Made by a program: the position numbers and the translations under genes. Positions 1 through 11,200 of a stretch of DNA of 64,000 bases are shown piece after piece. Position 1 is the first letter of the stretch, and every line of letters begins with the position of its first letter. The DNA lies in the NCBI GenBank assembly GCA_910589415.1, contig OU342636.1:39943735-40007734 (forward strand), given 5' to 3'. The notes beneath the pieces are model-generated. The model made no database searches. It saw only the letters and a program-made list of their open reading frames with translations, and was not told the DNA's origin. The DNA is from Malachius bipustulatus (Eukaryota > Arthropoda > Insecta > Coleoptera > Melyridae).

Positions 1-1992
1 GGAAGTCGAAAATTTGGACATGGATGATTCTCAAATTCTCCCAGAAGGCATATACATAACCCCCCCAAAAAATGATGGTGAAAATACTGACTGTGATTCA
101 GGAGATGAAGAAGATACTGATCCAAACAACTTGAGTAGCCGACAACTCAGAGCTGAAGGAGTAGAGAAAATAGGTGTATATTATTGAATATACAGGAAGA
201 AGAAGAATGCCGGGAAGGTGACTCACTTGAAAATTCGAATGACAGAAACGAGAATAAATCCGATAACAGCCAACCAAGTAATGAAACCTTGCAACCTCCC
301 AAAAAAAAAAGGCCAAAACCGAAATAAAATTTGAATAAGAAAAGGGTGGTCTAAATTAGCCGAATTCCTCTTGGAATGGTAGTATGGTACCACCATTGGC
401 CCTATCCAAACATAGTTATCCTATTGAATTTTTTGACCTGTTTATGAATCCGTCACTCATTGAAGAGCTCGTGAAATACACAGTTAGATACGCTACTCAA
501 AAAAATGTTTGTGGGTTTGAACTCTCAAGCAGAGAGTTATATGTATTTATTGGAATTCTTCTGGTCAGCGGATACGTTCCTTTACCGCGCAGAAGAATGT
601 TTTGGGAAGAAGCTGAAGATGTGCATAATTCGCTAGTATCGCAGTCGATGAGGCGTAATCGATTTGAAGAAATATGCAGATTTTTTCATGCGTCTGACAA
701 TAGCACTTTACCTCAAGGAGACAAAATGGCTAAGCTACGTCCAATAATCGATGCACTGAATAAAACCTTTTTACAATATGCACCCATACAGCAAAACATA
801 TCAATAGACGAGTCAATGATTCCTTATTACGGAAAACATGGCTGTAAGCAGTTTATCCGCAGTAAGCCTATAAGATTTGGCTATAAAGCTTGGGTTATGA
901 GTACCAAGCCAGGCGGCTATTGCTTACAGTTTGAGATTTATCAAGGACGCAAAAATCAAGATATGACCAATGAAAGTCGAGGTCTGGGGGAATCTGTTGT
1001 GCTAAACTTTGCTGATATTTTACACAGAGAATATCCTGGTTTACATTTTTCATTATATTTTGATAATTTTATCACCTCGGCAAAACTGGTACATGAACTT
1101 ACTCAGATAAATTTCGGAGCAACAGGAACAGTAAGGGAAAACAGAACCATGAAGTGCAAATTAGTTGATTCAAAAATAATGAAAACAGGGATAAGAGGAA
1201 ATATTGACAGTGCAATGGATAAGGACAAAGGTATCATAGGTATAAAATGGAAAGACAACAGTGTCGTAACCGTATTGTCAAATGAGTATGGTGTTGAGCC
1301 CATTCAAAAATGTAAAAGATTTTCAGTGAAAGACAAAATGAAAATTGATGTGGCCCAACCGCATGCAATAAAACTGTATAACACATACATGGGAGGTGTC
1401 GATCAACTTGATAATAACATATCCAATTACCGAATCGCTATGAGAGGTAAAAAGTGGTATACGCCAATATTACATTGGATGATTGATTTATGTGTTGCCA
1501 ATGCCAGTCAGTTAGCCCGCTCTTGCGGATATCAGACAATCTTCATTTTAGGCGAGAAATTTCATAGTATCTCCTAAAGAAATATGGAAGTAAACCAAAA
1601 ATTCCAGGACCTAAGAGGCCTTCTGTGTACTGTACCACTTCACAAGGACCTCACTTGATAATCTGTCAACAGACAAGAAGAAGATGCTCCCTGTGTAAAA
1701 ATAAAACCACGAAAGCATGCGAAAGTTGTCAGGTTCCACTGCATGATAAATGCTTCGAAATTGTGATTTTTTTTAAATTTTCATTTGAAATATCAATAAA
1801 TAAATAAATATAATATTATGTTTGCTTTATTACTATAAGTGCCCAAGGGGTCGTTAACGACCCACCGTCAAAATCATAAACTACAATTCAAATATTTTTT
1901 GAAACTTTTTTTTTCGTATTTTATCATTTTTTATCACGAAACAGTAACTTAAATCATTTTAAAGCTAGTTCATAGTTCTGGGCATTAATGGG
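1..1992 (+). mobile_element. piggyBac-like DNA transposon, left end outside the window
   Basis: The element holds a piggyBac-type transposase and ends in a piggyBac-like terminus: the last bases are CATTAATGGG, followed directly by TTAA at 1993-1996, the obligatory target site of this superfamily. A perfect 16-base palindrome, GGGTCGTTAACGACCC, sits at 1848-1863 between the coding region and the right end. The left end and left TTAA lie before base 1, so total length and inverted-repeat match cannot be read. It lies about 1.1 kb beyond the chico stop codon, transcribed towards it. The exact right end is inferred from the GGG-TTAA boundary. Confidence 0.8.
2..1807 (+). pseudogene. piggyBac-type transposase, broken by frameshifts
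   Basis: The main open frame is 384-1577 (397 residues) and covers the DDE_Tnp_1_7 catalytic region. The three expected aspartates are present: D142 in SIDESM, D227 in YFDNF and D340 in GGVDQLD. Upstream, from base 2, a second frame encodes the acidic N-terminal region (DSGDEEDTDPNNLSSRQL) but is interrupted by a stop near 185 and further shifts before 384. Downstream, the frame changes between about 1566 and 1571. The new frame continues with LLKKYGSKPKIPGPKRPS and then a cysteine/histidine-rich tail (CSLCKNKTTKACESC, HDKC), the C-terminal zinc-binding domain typical of the family. A single one-base indel therefore separates the catalytic core from its DNA-binding tail. Family assignment is firm; loss of activity is inferred from the breaks. 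Confidence 0.9.
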
Positions 1993-1996
1993 TTAA

Positions 1997-3114
1997 AATA
2001 ATAATTTTTAATGCAAGAAAGAACAATTAATTCTAATTCCATTCTAGATACATACAAAAATAATTTTTAAGAATGCCTTTGTTTAAAAATCGATCACAAT
2101 TTAAAAAATTGTAGGAATATTGAGTTTCTTAATGGACAAATTGACTTAAAATACTTTTTTTTAAGTGATATAGAAACATATCACTACTTGTACATATATC
2201 TACTTGTTTTACAAAAACAACTTGATACACAAAAAAATAAAAAAGAGGATAAAATGGATTTTTGCATTTCTTCAAATTACTTTTTTTAAATATTTCTTAC
2301 AAAAGAAATTTTCTCCAACTTTTTTATAAACTGTGAATTTTGCTTCGTTTGGGAGACATAATCAAATAATTGAAAGGTGTACAGTTTCACTCTATCTCCA
2401 ATTTCCACCCTCAAACTTAATAGCACTCTGTAATTTTTAAAAGACCATTTGAAGGATTCATGCGATAAAAACCCGCTCTTTTGGTAGTTCCTTTGTGTAA
2501 GACATAATCAGGTAATTCTGCATTATTAAATAATCAATGTTTACTTATTAAATAAACCATGGTAATAACCAAGAATACTACTTTTATTTTTATTTCACTC
2601 ATTCTAATCTGAGTAAATAAATACGTAACGATAATTTGAAAAAAGAATCATTCTGTATAACATATATTCAATCTTAGTCATGAATTTTTTTCCAAAGCTA
2701 AATTACGTTTTCATTTGCTCACATGATGTACAATGCGACCAGGATAAAAGAGGTCCTTGAATACAGAAAGGTGAATTTTTATTTAATTTTCACATGATAC
2801 AAGACACTGACACAGTGTCTCTTTTTATCTTGGCCACCCGGTGTAATTTATCCTTACAGTCAGTTGTCAAGAGCAGTGTAATTTTCGACGAGCAGTTGAT
2901 AAACAGCGAATCCACAAAAGAAACAAGGCTTCTGACAACTTTTGTAATGTGCATAAAAATATAGAATGAAGCAGTATTCTTTGGCGAATTTCCTTTCAAA
3001 ATGCACAAATATATGACCTCGTGAGTAAACAAACTGATAGTACATAGCTGAAATAACGATTTTCGATGTGAAGTTAAGATTTTAATTTCTGAATAGCTTA
3101 CTCAATAATACCTC
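1997..3114 (-). other. Probable chico 3' UTR and flanking AT-rich DNA
   Basis: No coding region is recognisable. Read on the minus strand, this follows the chico stop codon. An AATAAA signal occurs at 2783-2778, about 335 bases past the stop, and is a plausible polyadenylation signal; other AT-rich candidates lie further on. Short open frames at 2790-3045 overlap this presumed untranslated region and show no domain. Confidence 0.45.
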
Positions 3115-5222
3115 CTAATTCTTAAGTTTAGTTCCAGCAACGACAGTGTTCTGCTTCAGCTCCTCGCTTTTAATAAAGTCTATTTCGGCATAGCTGAACT
3201 TGGGTGTGACTTGTGCTTGACCCTCGTTGGGCGAACTCTTACTAGTCCTCGGGCTCTTAGATCCTTCACTTTCGTCGCATTGGGGCAGATCCAGGCTGGC
3301 GTAATGCAGCTGGCTCTCCGAACTCACTGAACCGGGTCTGATACGGTCGCTGTTCACCGAATCAGGTCTGGAACCGACCAGAGTCGAACTGGAAGAGTTC
3401 AGCTCGCTCGAGGTCGAGCTCGGTCTCGACGACTGGTTCAGGTCCGAACTGACAGAACTGGGTCGCTTATCGGTACCGTCCGAAACCGATCGAGCAAATG
3501 TCCGCACGCACTCACTGTTCACACTCGACGGCCTGTTTGTCCTTAATTTCTCGTAGGCGGATTCTTCTACATTATTACTTAACCTATCGTTAATTGAGGA
3601 ACTATTTTCTTCGCACCTGTTCTCGGTGATCGGCCGAAAGTGGTTACTGCTATCGTTTAAATTGAGCGATGCCAGTTTCGATAAAACGGGCAAACTCGTC
3701 ACAGTTTTGGTTACCCTTGAAGGTAACATGATGGCGTAATCATTGTCGTCGGTATTTCTCGTTGTTTTAACGCAAGGTCCCGGATTATAATTGACATAAT
3801 CCGACGTGTCTTGTTTCGACGATTTCTCCTCAAAGTCCATCATCGTGTAGTCTTCGTTATTGTTTTCCAATCGAGAGCTCCCTTTGTAGACGGTATTCAA
3901 CACAGCAGATGGCACTCTGATGTTTGATTCTTTTGTCTGCGGTTTGACAGGAGAACAAGGACTGTTCAAACTTAATGGAAATATCGTAGACGAGCTTGAA
4001 GGTGTCGTTAAACTACTACTGGAACTGTCCCTTGAATCATGACGGCTGTTGGTTCTCGATCGCTGCCTGGGAAGACTCGAATACGGACTATTAGTGCCAG
4101 TCAAAGGTAAATGCATCTTAGGTGGGGTTCCGGTCGAATATTTTCGTCCTAAAAAGTTACTAAAAGGACTGGTCGGACTAGAATTTTTATTATGTACTTG
4201 ACAGGAATTACTGGTCGATCCCTGGATTTGGATCGGCTGAGACCGTTTTTCCTTCCTTTCGTCTTTTTTCCCAAGCGACATTATTGTGTAATCTTCACAG
4301 CTTTTAGAATTTGTCAGTGAACCATCAAAACTTGACTGACGGGGATGAGAAGAATTCACAAAATTCATTTCCACATAGCCCTCAGGTGTCTGAGGTGTAC
4401 TCTCTTTGCCAGGTTGCATATCCATGTAGTCAGATTTAGGTGAACCGTGACTACATCGATGATTATTATTATGGTGTCGCTTTATATCATTTAAATTCCC
4501 TTGGTGCCAATTGTTATGGGGTGAAGTGGAACATTTCAAAGAAGAAGTCCTTTGTCTTCTACTCACGTCCATTTCCATGTAATCATTTCTCGACTCAGAA
4601 AGTCTCTTATTCGCCTCCTCTTGTAACGAAATAAAAGTTGACTTGGAGGGCGACGATCCGCCCATGTCGACGTAAGGATGTACCTCATTTTTTGCAGTTT
4701 CCGGTAATCCGGGTTTCATTTCCAGGTAGCCAGAATTGGACTTGGAGCAGGGGGTCATCTCGACATATCCCTCATTCGGTTTGGAAAAATCCATCTCCAT
4801 TAAATCGTCCATCGGTCCGATCGAACCGTGCGAATTCGAAACTCTCGAGTTACTCAAAATCGGAGCACTAGAAGACTTTACACCTGGATGGCAGTGGCAG
4901 TTGTGATGAGAGAGGACTCTCGAGTGTACCTTCTTGGATTTTGAGCCAACGCTGAAAGCTCTAGCTCGACAGTTTTCAGGAGTCGATGAGAGCTCAACGT
5001 TCTTCTTGTATTTGTATGTCTCAGGCTTCGAACCGACTGAATAGGCTCTGGGAGGTCGGTCAGTTGAGTTGATGTCGTCATCTGAAGGCATGAAGTATGA
5101 AGACACCTTCTGCAATGGGTACTCGCTGAATTTAATGTCGGTAGATGTAACACTGCCACTGCTTGCTGTGGGCGACATCGTGTTCAATCGGTCCCGGTCA
5201 CGGGGCGACATATCCACATAAC
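3115..5222 (-). CDS. chico: chico terminal coding exon, tyrosine-docking tail
   Basis: The acceptor TTTGCAG precedes 5222 and the stop TAG is at 3117-3115, giving 701 full codons. YxxM sites in order: YVDM, YVEM, YLEM, YVDM, YMEM, YMDM, YVEM, YTIM, YTMM and YAIM, ten in all. YVNY sits between YTMM and YAIM. Near the C-terminus are HYASLDL and SYAEIDF. Between them lie long Ser/Asn/Pro-rich, probably disordered stretches, including repeated RPSSVSS/RPGSVSS-like blocks close to the end. No stop, frameshift or intron interrupts it. Confidence 0.95.
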
Positions 5223-8200
5223 CTGCAAACAATTTCTTCATTAAAAAAATGATATCTTCATTTCCTAAATTAAATGTGTCTATTGAACTTTTGGAATTGC
5301 TTAAGGGTAGGAAAATAATTTAATTTCAATTCAAACAGTCAGTGTTTAAAATATGAGAACCAACTCACCGTCATCAGAGCTATTCGGAGCCATCGGCATG
5401 TATCCAGCAATGGTGGAATTGCCCGGACTGGCCCCATAGGTACAGCAGGGACTATCGACGCAGTCTTCTTCGGCAATTGCTTCATCGGGGGTAAGATGGC
5501 CGTGTCCAGCTCGCCGGCCAGGCATCGGGTGAGCATCGCTGACACCATCGACTGTATCCTGCAGCTGCTCCTCGCCCAGAGAATAAGCAGAGACAACAGA
5601 GTCTGTACTGTCGGCCATCGAGGGTGGACTAGCTGCTGGACTTCCTACAAAAATAGAAGAAAAGCGATCAGATTTATACTATCTACGTAAAAATAATGTG
5701 AATTATGGTTAGAGAAAATTTAAATGATTATCAAAAGTCCCATTCACTGAGACTGAAGTTACAGGACGAAATTGTCTCCATTAATTAGTAGTAAGGGTAG
5801 GTTAAGGGTTTGGGAGATATTCTCTTAGAATGCTAAGCCCTGAATAGGCTCCCTGTTTATTGAACTTTTTTTAACTGGTCCTTTCTGGATTATTAAAATT
5901 CACCACCTTTACAAAATTACTTCTTAATGTCAAATTTATCAATAAAACACTTCTCTGGCTTGGTCGAAAAATGGCTTTGATATCTACAAAAACCGCGTTT
6001 TCAGATAATCCAAAAATTTGTGACAAAATTTAAAGTCATAATTAATAGCTGTAACATTATCTTCTAGCACTTTAGGCCATAAAAAAACTATTTAAGCCCT
6101 AATCATTAGACTTGGGCCAGTCTCCACTCAAATACTGAGATATGGGCAATGTTGTTCGACAATAAAACCAAATAATAATTTTTGTGGGATAAGGCCACCA
6201 CTACCCATTGGGCTAATAGGGCGATAGCCCAGAGGCACAAGCATTTTAAGTGCGCATATTATAATAATTAAAAAAAATCTTTTCATTTTCCTCCCAAAAT
6301 TCCTTAATTTTTGTTGCAAAATAACGTAGAAAATATATTTGCCGTGGAACTTGGCAACTATATACAGGCTAAGTCAGTTTTTTGTAGTAGGACTTCACCC
6401 GTTTATATAAAACCTGTTTTAAGGAATAAAAGTTCCCATAAACATATCATGTCCAGAAAAGCTTTGATGGTAAAATCCATTACGGGCTCATATCTGAAGG
6501 ATAACAGAGTTATGTGCTACATTTTTAAAGAAGTTGTTAACCATTTCCAATAAATTCCACTTTTTCAATTGTTTAAAAATTAAAAGAAACATTTTTCATA
6601 GAGTTTTCGTTTGTTTAGTTCCTCAATCTTGTAACACGCTTCGTTTTACACTAAAACTGTTGTAGACAATTTCAGGCAACTCAGCAGTCAGATGACCATT
6701 AAAAAAATTCTGATGAAAATTTACTGGTTCGCTTTAAGGCTTATTACACTCATTTCCTTCATGTTTTGTGCAAGAATATCCATCCAGAATATATACGCAG
6801 CCCTTGAGCCAGAATATGGGTGAAAATAAAAAAAGGGAGGGGGGCTGAGAACATGCCCTTTAAGTCTTATTACGCTCATTTTCTTTCTAATTATTTTGTA
6901 CAAGAATATCCTCATTCAGAATACATAGGCAGCACATGAGTCAGAATAATGGGTGTAAACAGGGGACCAGAATATGGGTGAAAAAAAAATGAGTCCAGAA
7001 CGTGTGCTTTAAAGGCTTATTAGAAGAATTAAAAGAATAGGGGGCCAGAGTATGGGTGAAAACAATAGGGTGTAGGGTATATACCGAGGGGTAGGACACT
7101 CTGTGGAAATGTCTGCACACAGCTTTGGAAATGTTTGAAAATGCTTGGAAATATTTGGCAATGTTTGGAAATGTTTGGCAATGTTTGGAAATGTTTGGAA
7201 ATATTTGGAAATGTTTGACAATATTTGGCAATGTTTGGAATTGGAAATATTTTGAAATATTTGGCAATGTTTGGAAATGTTTGGAAATATTTGGAAATAT
7301 TTGGAAATGTTTGGCAATATTTGGCAATGTTTGGAATTGGATATATTTGGAAATATTTTGAAATATTTGGCAATGTTTGGAAATATTTGGAAATATTTGG
7401 AAATATTTTGAAATGTTTGGAAATATTTGGCAATGTTTTGGAAATATTTGGCAGTGTTTGGGAGTGTTGTACACATTCATTGCCAGTGTATCCCTCGGTA
7501 TATACGGACCAAGAACGTGGGCTCTAAGGCATATTACGCCCATTTTCTTTATATTTTGTGCAAGAATATCCATATACAGTGTGTGTCACAGACATGGTAC
7601 ACCCCCTTTTTTTCTTTATTTTTTGAGATATTTTTTTAAAATTTGGTACGTCGCATATTCTCGATAGAGCGCACTTTTTAGCAGAAAATTGAATCTTTTC
7701 CCACATCCGGTTTTTCCGGAAATAATACCAGCTTTTTATTTTTAAATGGGACATCCTATATATTATTATATTTTTGGATTCTTTACATTTGTACGAATCC
7801 AACAATACCACATAAGTACCATTTTAAATGTCAAATTTGTTTTTATTTAATTTTTTATTTCTCAATTATAGTGTGCCATGACTATTTCGTTTTACTCCAA
7901 TTGGAGCATCTAATACTAGAAAAATCGAATTTTTGTTCAAAGTGCTAAATCAGGTGATTTATGGATAAATTATGCGCACCGGAATGATTTTTTGAGCTGG
8001 ATTCATTTTTTTTTCAAATGGTACCATATTGGTGCCGAGGTACCATCTTAGTACTCTTAATAAGGGAAATTTTGAAGAACCCATTTTGAATCTGTGACGA
8101 ACACAACTGAAATGGTACTTTACCAAAGATTCTTAGTTACTATCTTGGTAATTTTCTAATGGAACAATTTCTAAGCATAAAAATCTTTGGTAAAGTACCA

Positions 8201-11200
8201 TTTCAGTTGTGTTCGTCACAGATGCAAAATGGGTAGACCAAAATGTTCCTTATTAAGAGTACTAGTAGATGGTACTTCGGTACCAATATGGTACCATTTG
8301 AAAAAAAAAATGAATCCAGCTGAAAAAATCATTCCGGTGAGCATAATTTATCAATAAATCACTTAATTTAGTACTTTGAACAAAAATTCGATTTTTCTAG
8401 CATTAGATGATCCAATTGGAGTAAAACGAAATAGTCATGGCACACTATAATTGAGAAATAAAAAATTAAATTAAAACAAATTTGACATTTAAAATGGTAC
8501 TTATGTGGTATTGTTGGATTCGTACAAATGTAAAGAATCTAAAAATATAATAATATATAGGTGTCCCATTTAAAAATAATAAGTCGGTAACATTTCCGGA
8601 AAAACCGGATGTGGGAAAAATTAAATTTTCTGCTAAAAAGTGCGCTCTATCGACAATATGCGACGTACCAAATTTCAAAAAATTATCTCAAAAAAAAAAG
8701 AAAAAAAAAGGGGGTGTACCATGTCTGTGACACACACTGTATAGGCAGCACATGGGTGAAAAGAATAGGAGTCCAGAACGTGCGTTTTAGGGCTTATTAA
8801 AATAAAAAGAGATTTACTCACCGACAGGCGGGCTGTGGGTCACATCATGGTTGTAGACAGAGTTCGGTCGGTGTCCCAGTAGCGCCTTAGTGTGATTCCA
8901 TATGCTAATTGGGTGGTTCCCCTCACTCGACGTACGTGGCCGAGAAGGCATGCTGTCGCATCTCTCTCTACCACTGCCGCCCATACCTGTAAATTCATAA
9001 ATATACTGACCAAATCCTTTCAATGCAATAAATTTAATAATACAAGGAAATATTTATCGATTCTTGACTGTTGCCATTGACATCCCGAAATCCAAATTTT
9101 ACAGGGGAGCCAATAAAATTCTCAGATTTACACAATAAATTTGTTTTCGTAGTTTTCTGACGCCAATATTATTATTATTGCGGTAGCGGGATCTACAATC
9201 GATGAGGTAAGGCTTTATGGCTACTTGAATTTAATAAAAAGCTCATTTCGACAAACAATTGAGTTGGGACTTAAGCTGATGATTTACAATACTGTGGGTC
9301 TTGGCCCAAAGGACTGAATGAACACATAATCAGTATAAGTCATGCCTGTATAGTGTAAATGGTGAATGTAGTATAGATACCTGTATAAAAGTTTATGTCT
9401 AATGTTTCTTAAAATCACTTAGAACTTAGATAATGGTGAGTGAACATAATGGGTAAAACATAATTATTCACACATAAGTGACTTGACTATAAATTTGCTT
9501 CCTTTAGTGTAGGGCTTAGACTATATTAATAAATATGGACCAAGACACAAACACTGAAAAAATGTTCCGACATTCCTCTCTCTCCAAACAAGACTGTTCA
9601 AAACAATGAATGCCAGATCAATAATGAAGCTGGCACTTACAATGAAAGAGCGCAACCTCTCCAGTGTTATTGGTGGGCAATAAACAAGGCAATAAGTGTT
9701 ATAAATGGGCAAATTTATGTTTTTTGTAACAAAAAATGCAAATAAAATAATAATATTATGAATATTATGATCATTATTATAATTTAATTACATTTCCTAT
9801 AACTGAACTCGAGCGCGCCACTGCCGTTGCGTTCTGTTTGTTTACGTTTTACGTCGTTCCCCTTACCCCGCCAGAAACAGCATATGAGTGCGAGAGAGAA
9901 TATCAACAAACCAAAACTGACTTCAAGCTAAGATAGGGAAGGCGCGGTCCATATTTATTAATATAGTCTAAGGTGTAGGGCTATTCAAGATATTAATTAA
10001 TTGTAATACCATATAATTACGATTATTAAGACTACTTGGTTTATATTATATTTATAATCATAATAAATATTATAATTATAATGTAAATCAATTATTATTA
10101 TAATTGTACGAATTAAAACGTATAAAATAAAATCGTTTATAGTCAGGATCAGTGTGGCATCTCACCGGACAACACTCACTGGACAAACCATACCCTGCAT
10201 GCATAATAATATTATTGAAATTTTGTATTATGTATAGTTTTTTTTTAACCTATGCAGGTAGGTACTTTTCAAAATTGAAAACACGAATATTTAATAAATA
10301 ACAATAACGCCTTATTTAGACAATATTATACTAAAATATAATATAAATAACTAGGTAAGTACCATTTGTTATATCCTATACTCGTGTTTCACGTTTTCAT
10401 TCAGGGTGATGTAAATTATCAAAAACCATTTTTATTAGATTTTCCCACCCTTTCCCTTCATGATAAAAAAAAATCCATTTTTTGTTTTGGCACCGATTTG
10501 TTTATTTTTGAAAAAAAAAAATCAATCAATAGGCGGCCAATCCAAGAAAATCAGGTTTTTTGCTGCGCTATATTGAGCAAAAACTGTGGGAGTTATATCC
10601 GATTCCGTGTGGTTTAGGTTTCCCCTCCCTAATACACCGATCCGCAAAAAAAATTGGCCGAATCCCTTGGGAAACATGCATTTACAGGAGTGAATTTTTT
10701 CGCTCCTGAAAACTCATTGCCTCCCCCTGAATTTATGCATCCGCAACTTCTTCCATTACTCCCGGTGACTCCCATTATGGCAAAAAACAAACTATGAACT
10801 TTTTGTCCGACGACTCACAGCTAATCTAGGGGCAAAAACCGTTTCCCCTATTTTTATATCTGGTTTCCCCATAGCTAGATCTACTCCACAACATAGAATA
10901 TTTTGAAAACTGAGCATTTTTTTTGCATTTTAAATATGTCGTGAAGCTATAATCCTCAATGTAAACCAGTGACGGGAGAAAATCCTTTGTGCAGCTTTTA
11001 CTCGTGAAAAAAATCTCAAATCTGAGATTCAAACGGCTCTAACTTTTGTCAGTACCACGGGAGCGTGTCGTAAAACGAGATTCTAGTGCCCCAAAGATCC
11101 CTTAATTATGATGGTACCGGTCGCATATCTTTCTATTTCGAAAAATGTTTCTACCTTAAATAAGCGAGTTAGCAGGCCTTTCCGCTCCACTAGTTCTCTC

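Larger units (their letters stand above)
6721..8805. repeat. Degenerate tandem units of about 130 bases, interrupted by insertions
   Basis: A module with the landmarks CTTATTACGCTCATTTTCTT, TTTTGTGCAAGAATATCC, CATAGGCAGCACATGAGTC and AGAATATGGGTGAAAA recurs at about 6725, 6855, 6990, 7040 and 7510. It resumes at 8742 after the foldback element. Copies are diverged and partly truncated. The open frames that run through them are products of the repeat and not genes. Confidence 0.75.

Noticed and set aside
4440..5159. Open frames on the plus strand and in a second minus-strand frame inside the last chico exon
   Set aside because: These are shadows of the long IRS coding frame, which has the conserved motifs.
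7009..7573. Open frames of 134-210 codons on the minus strand and 70-100 on the plus strand
   Set aside because: They run through the TTTGGAAAT minisatellite and repeat the same few residues; the length comes from the repeat unit lacking stops.
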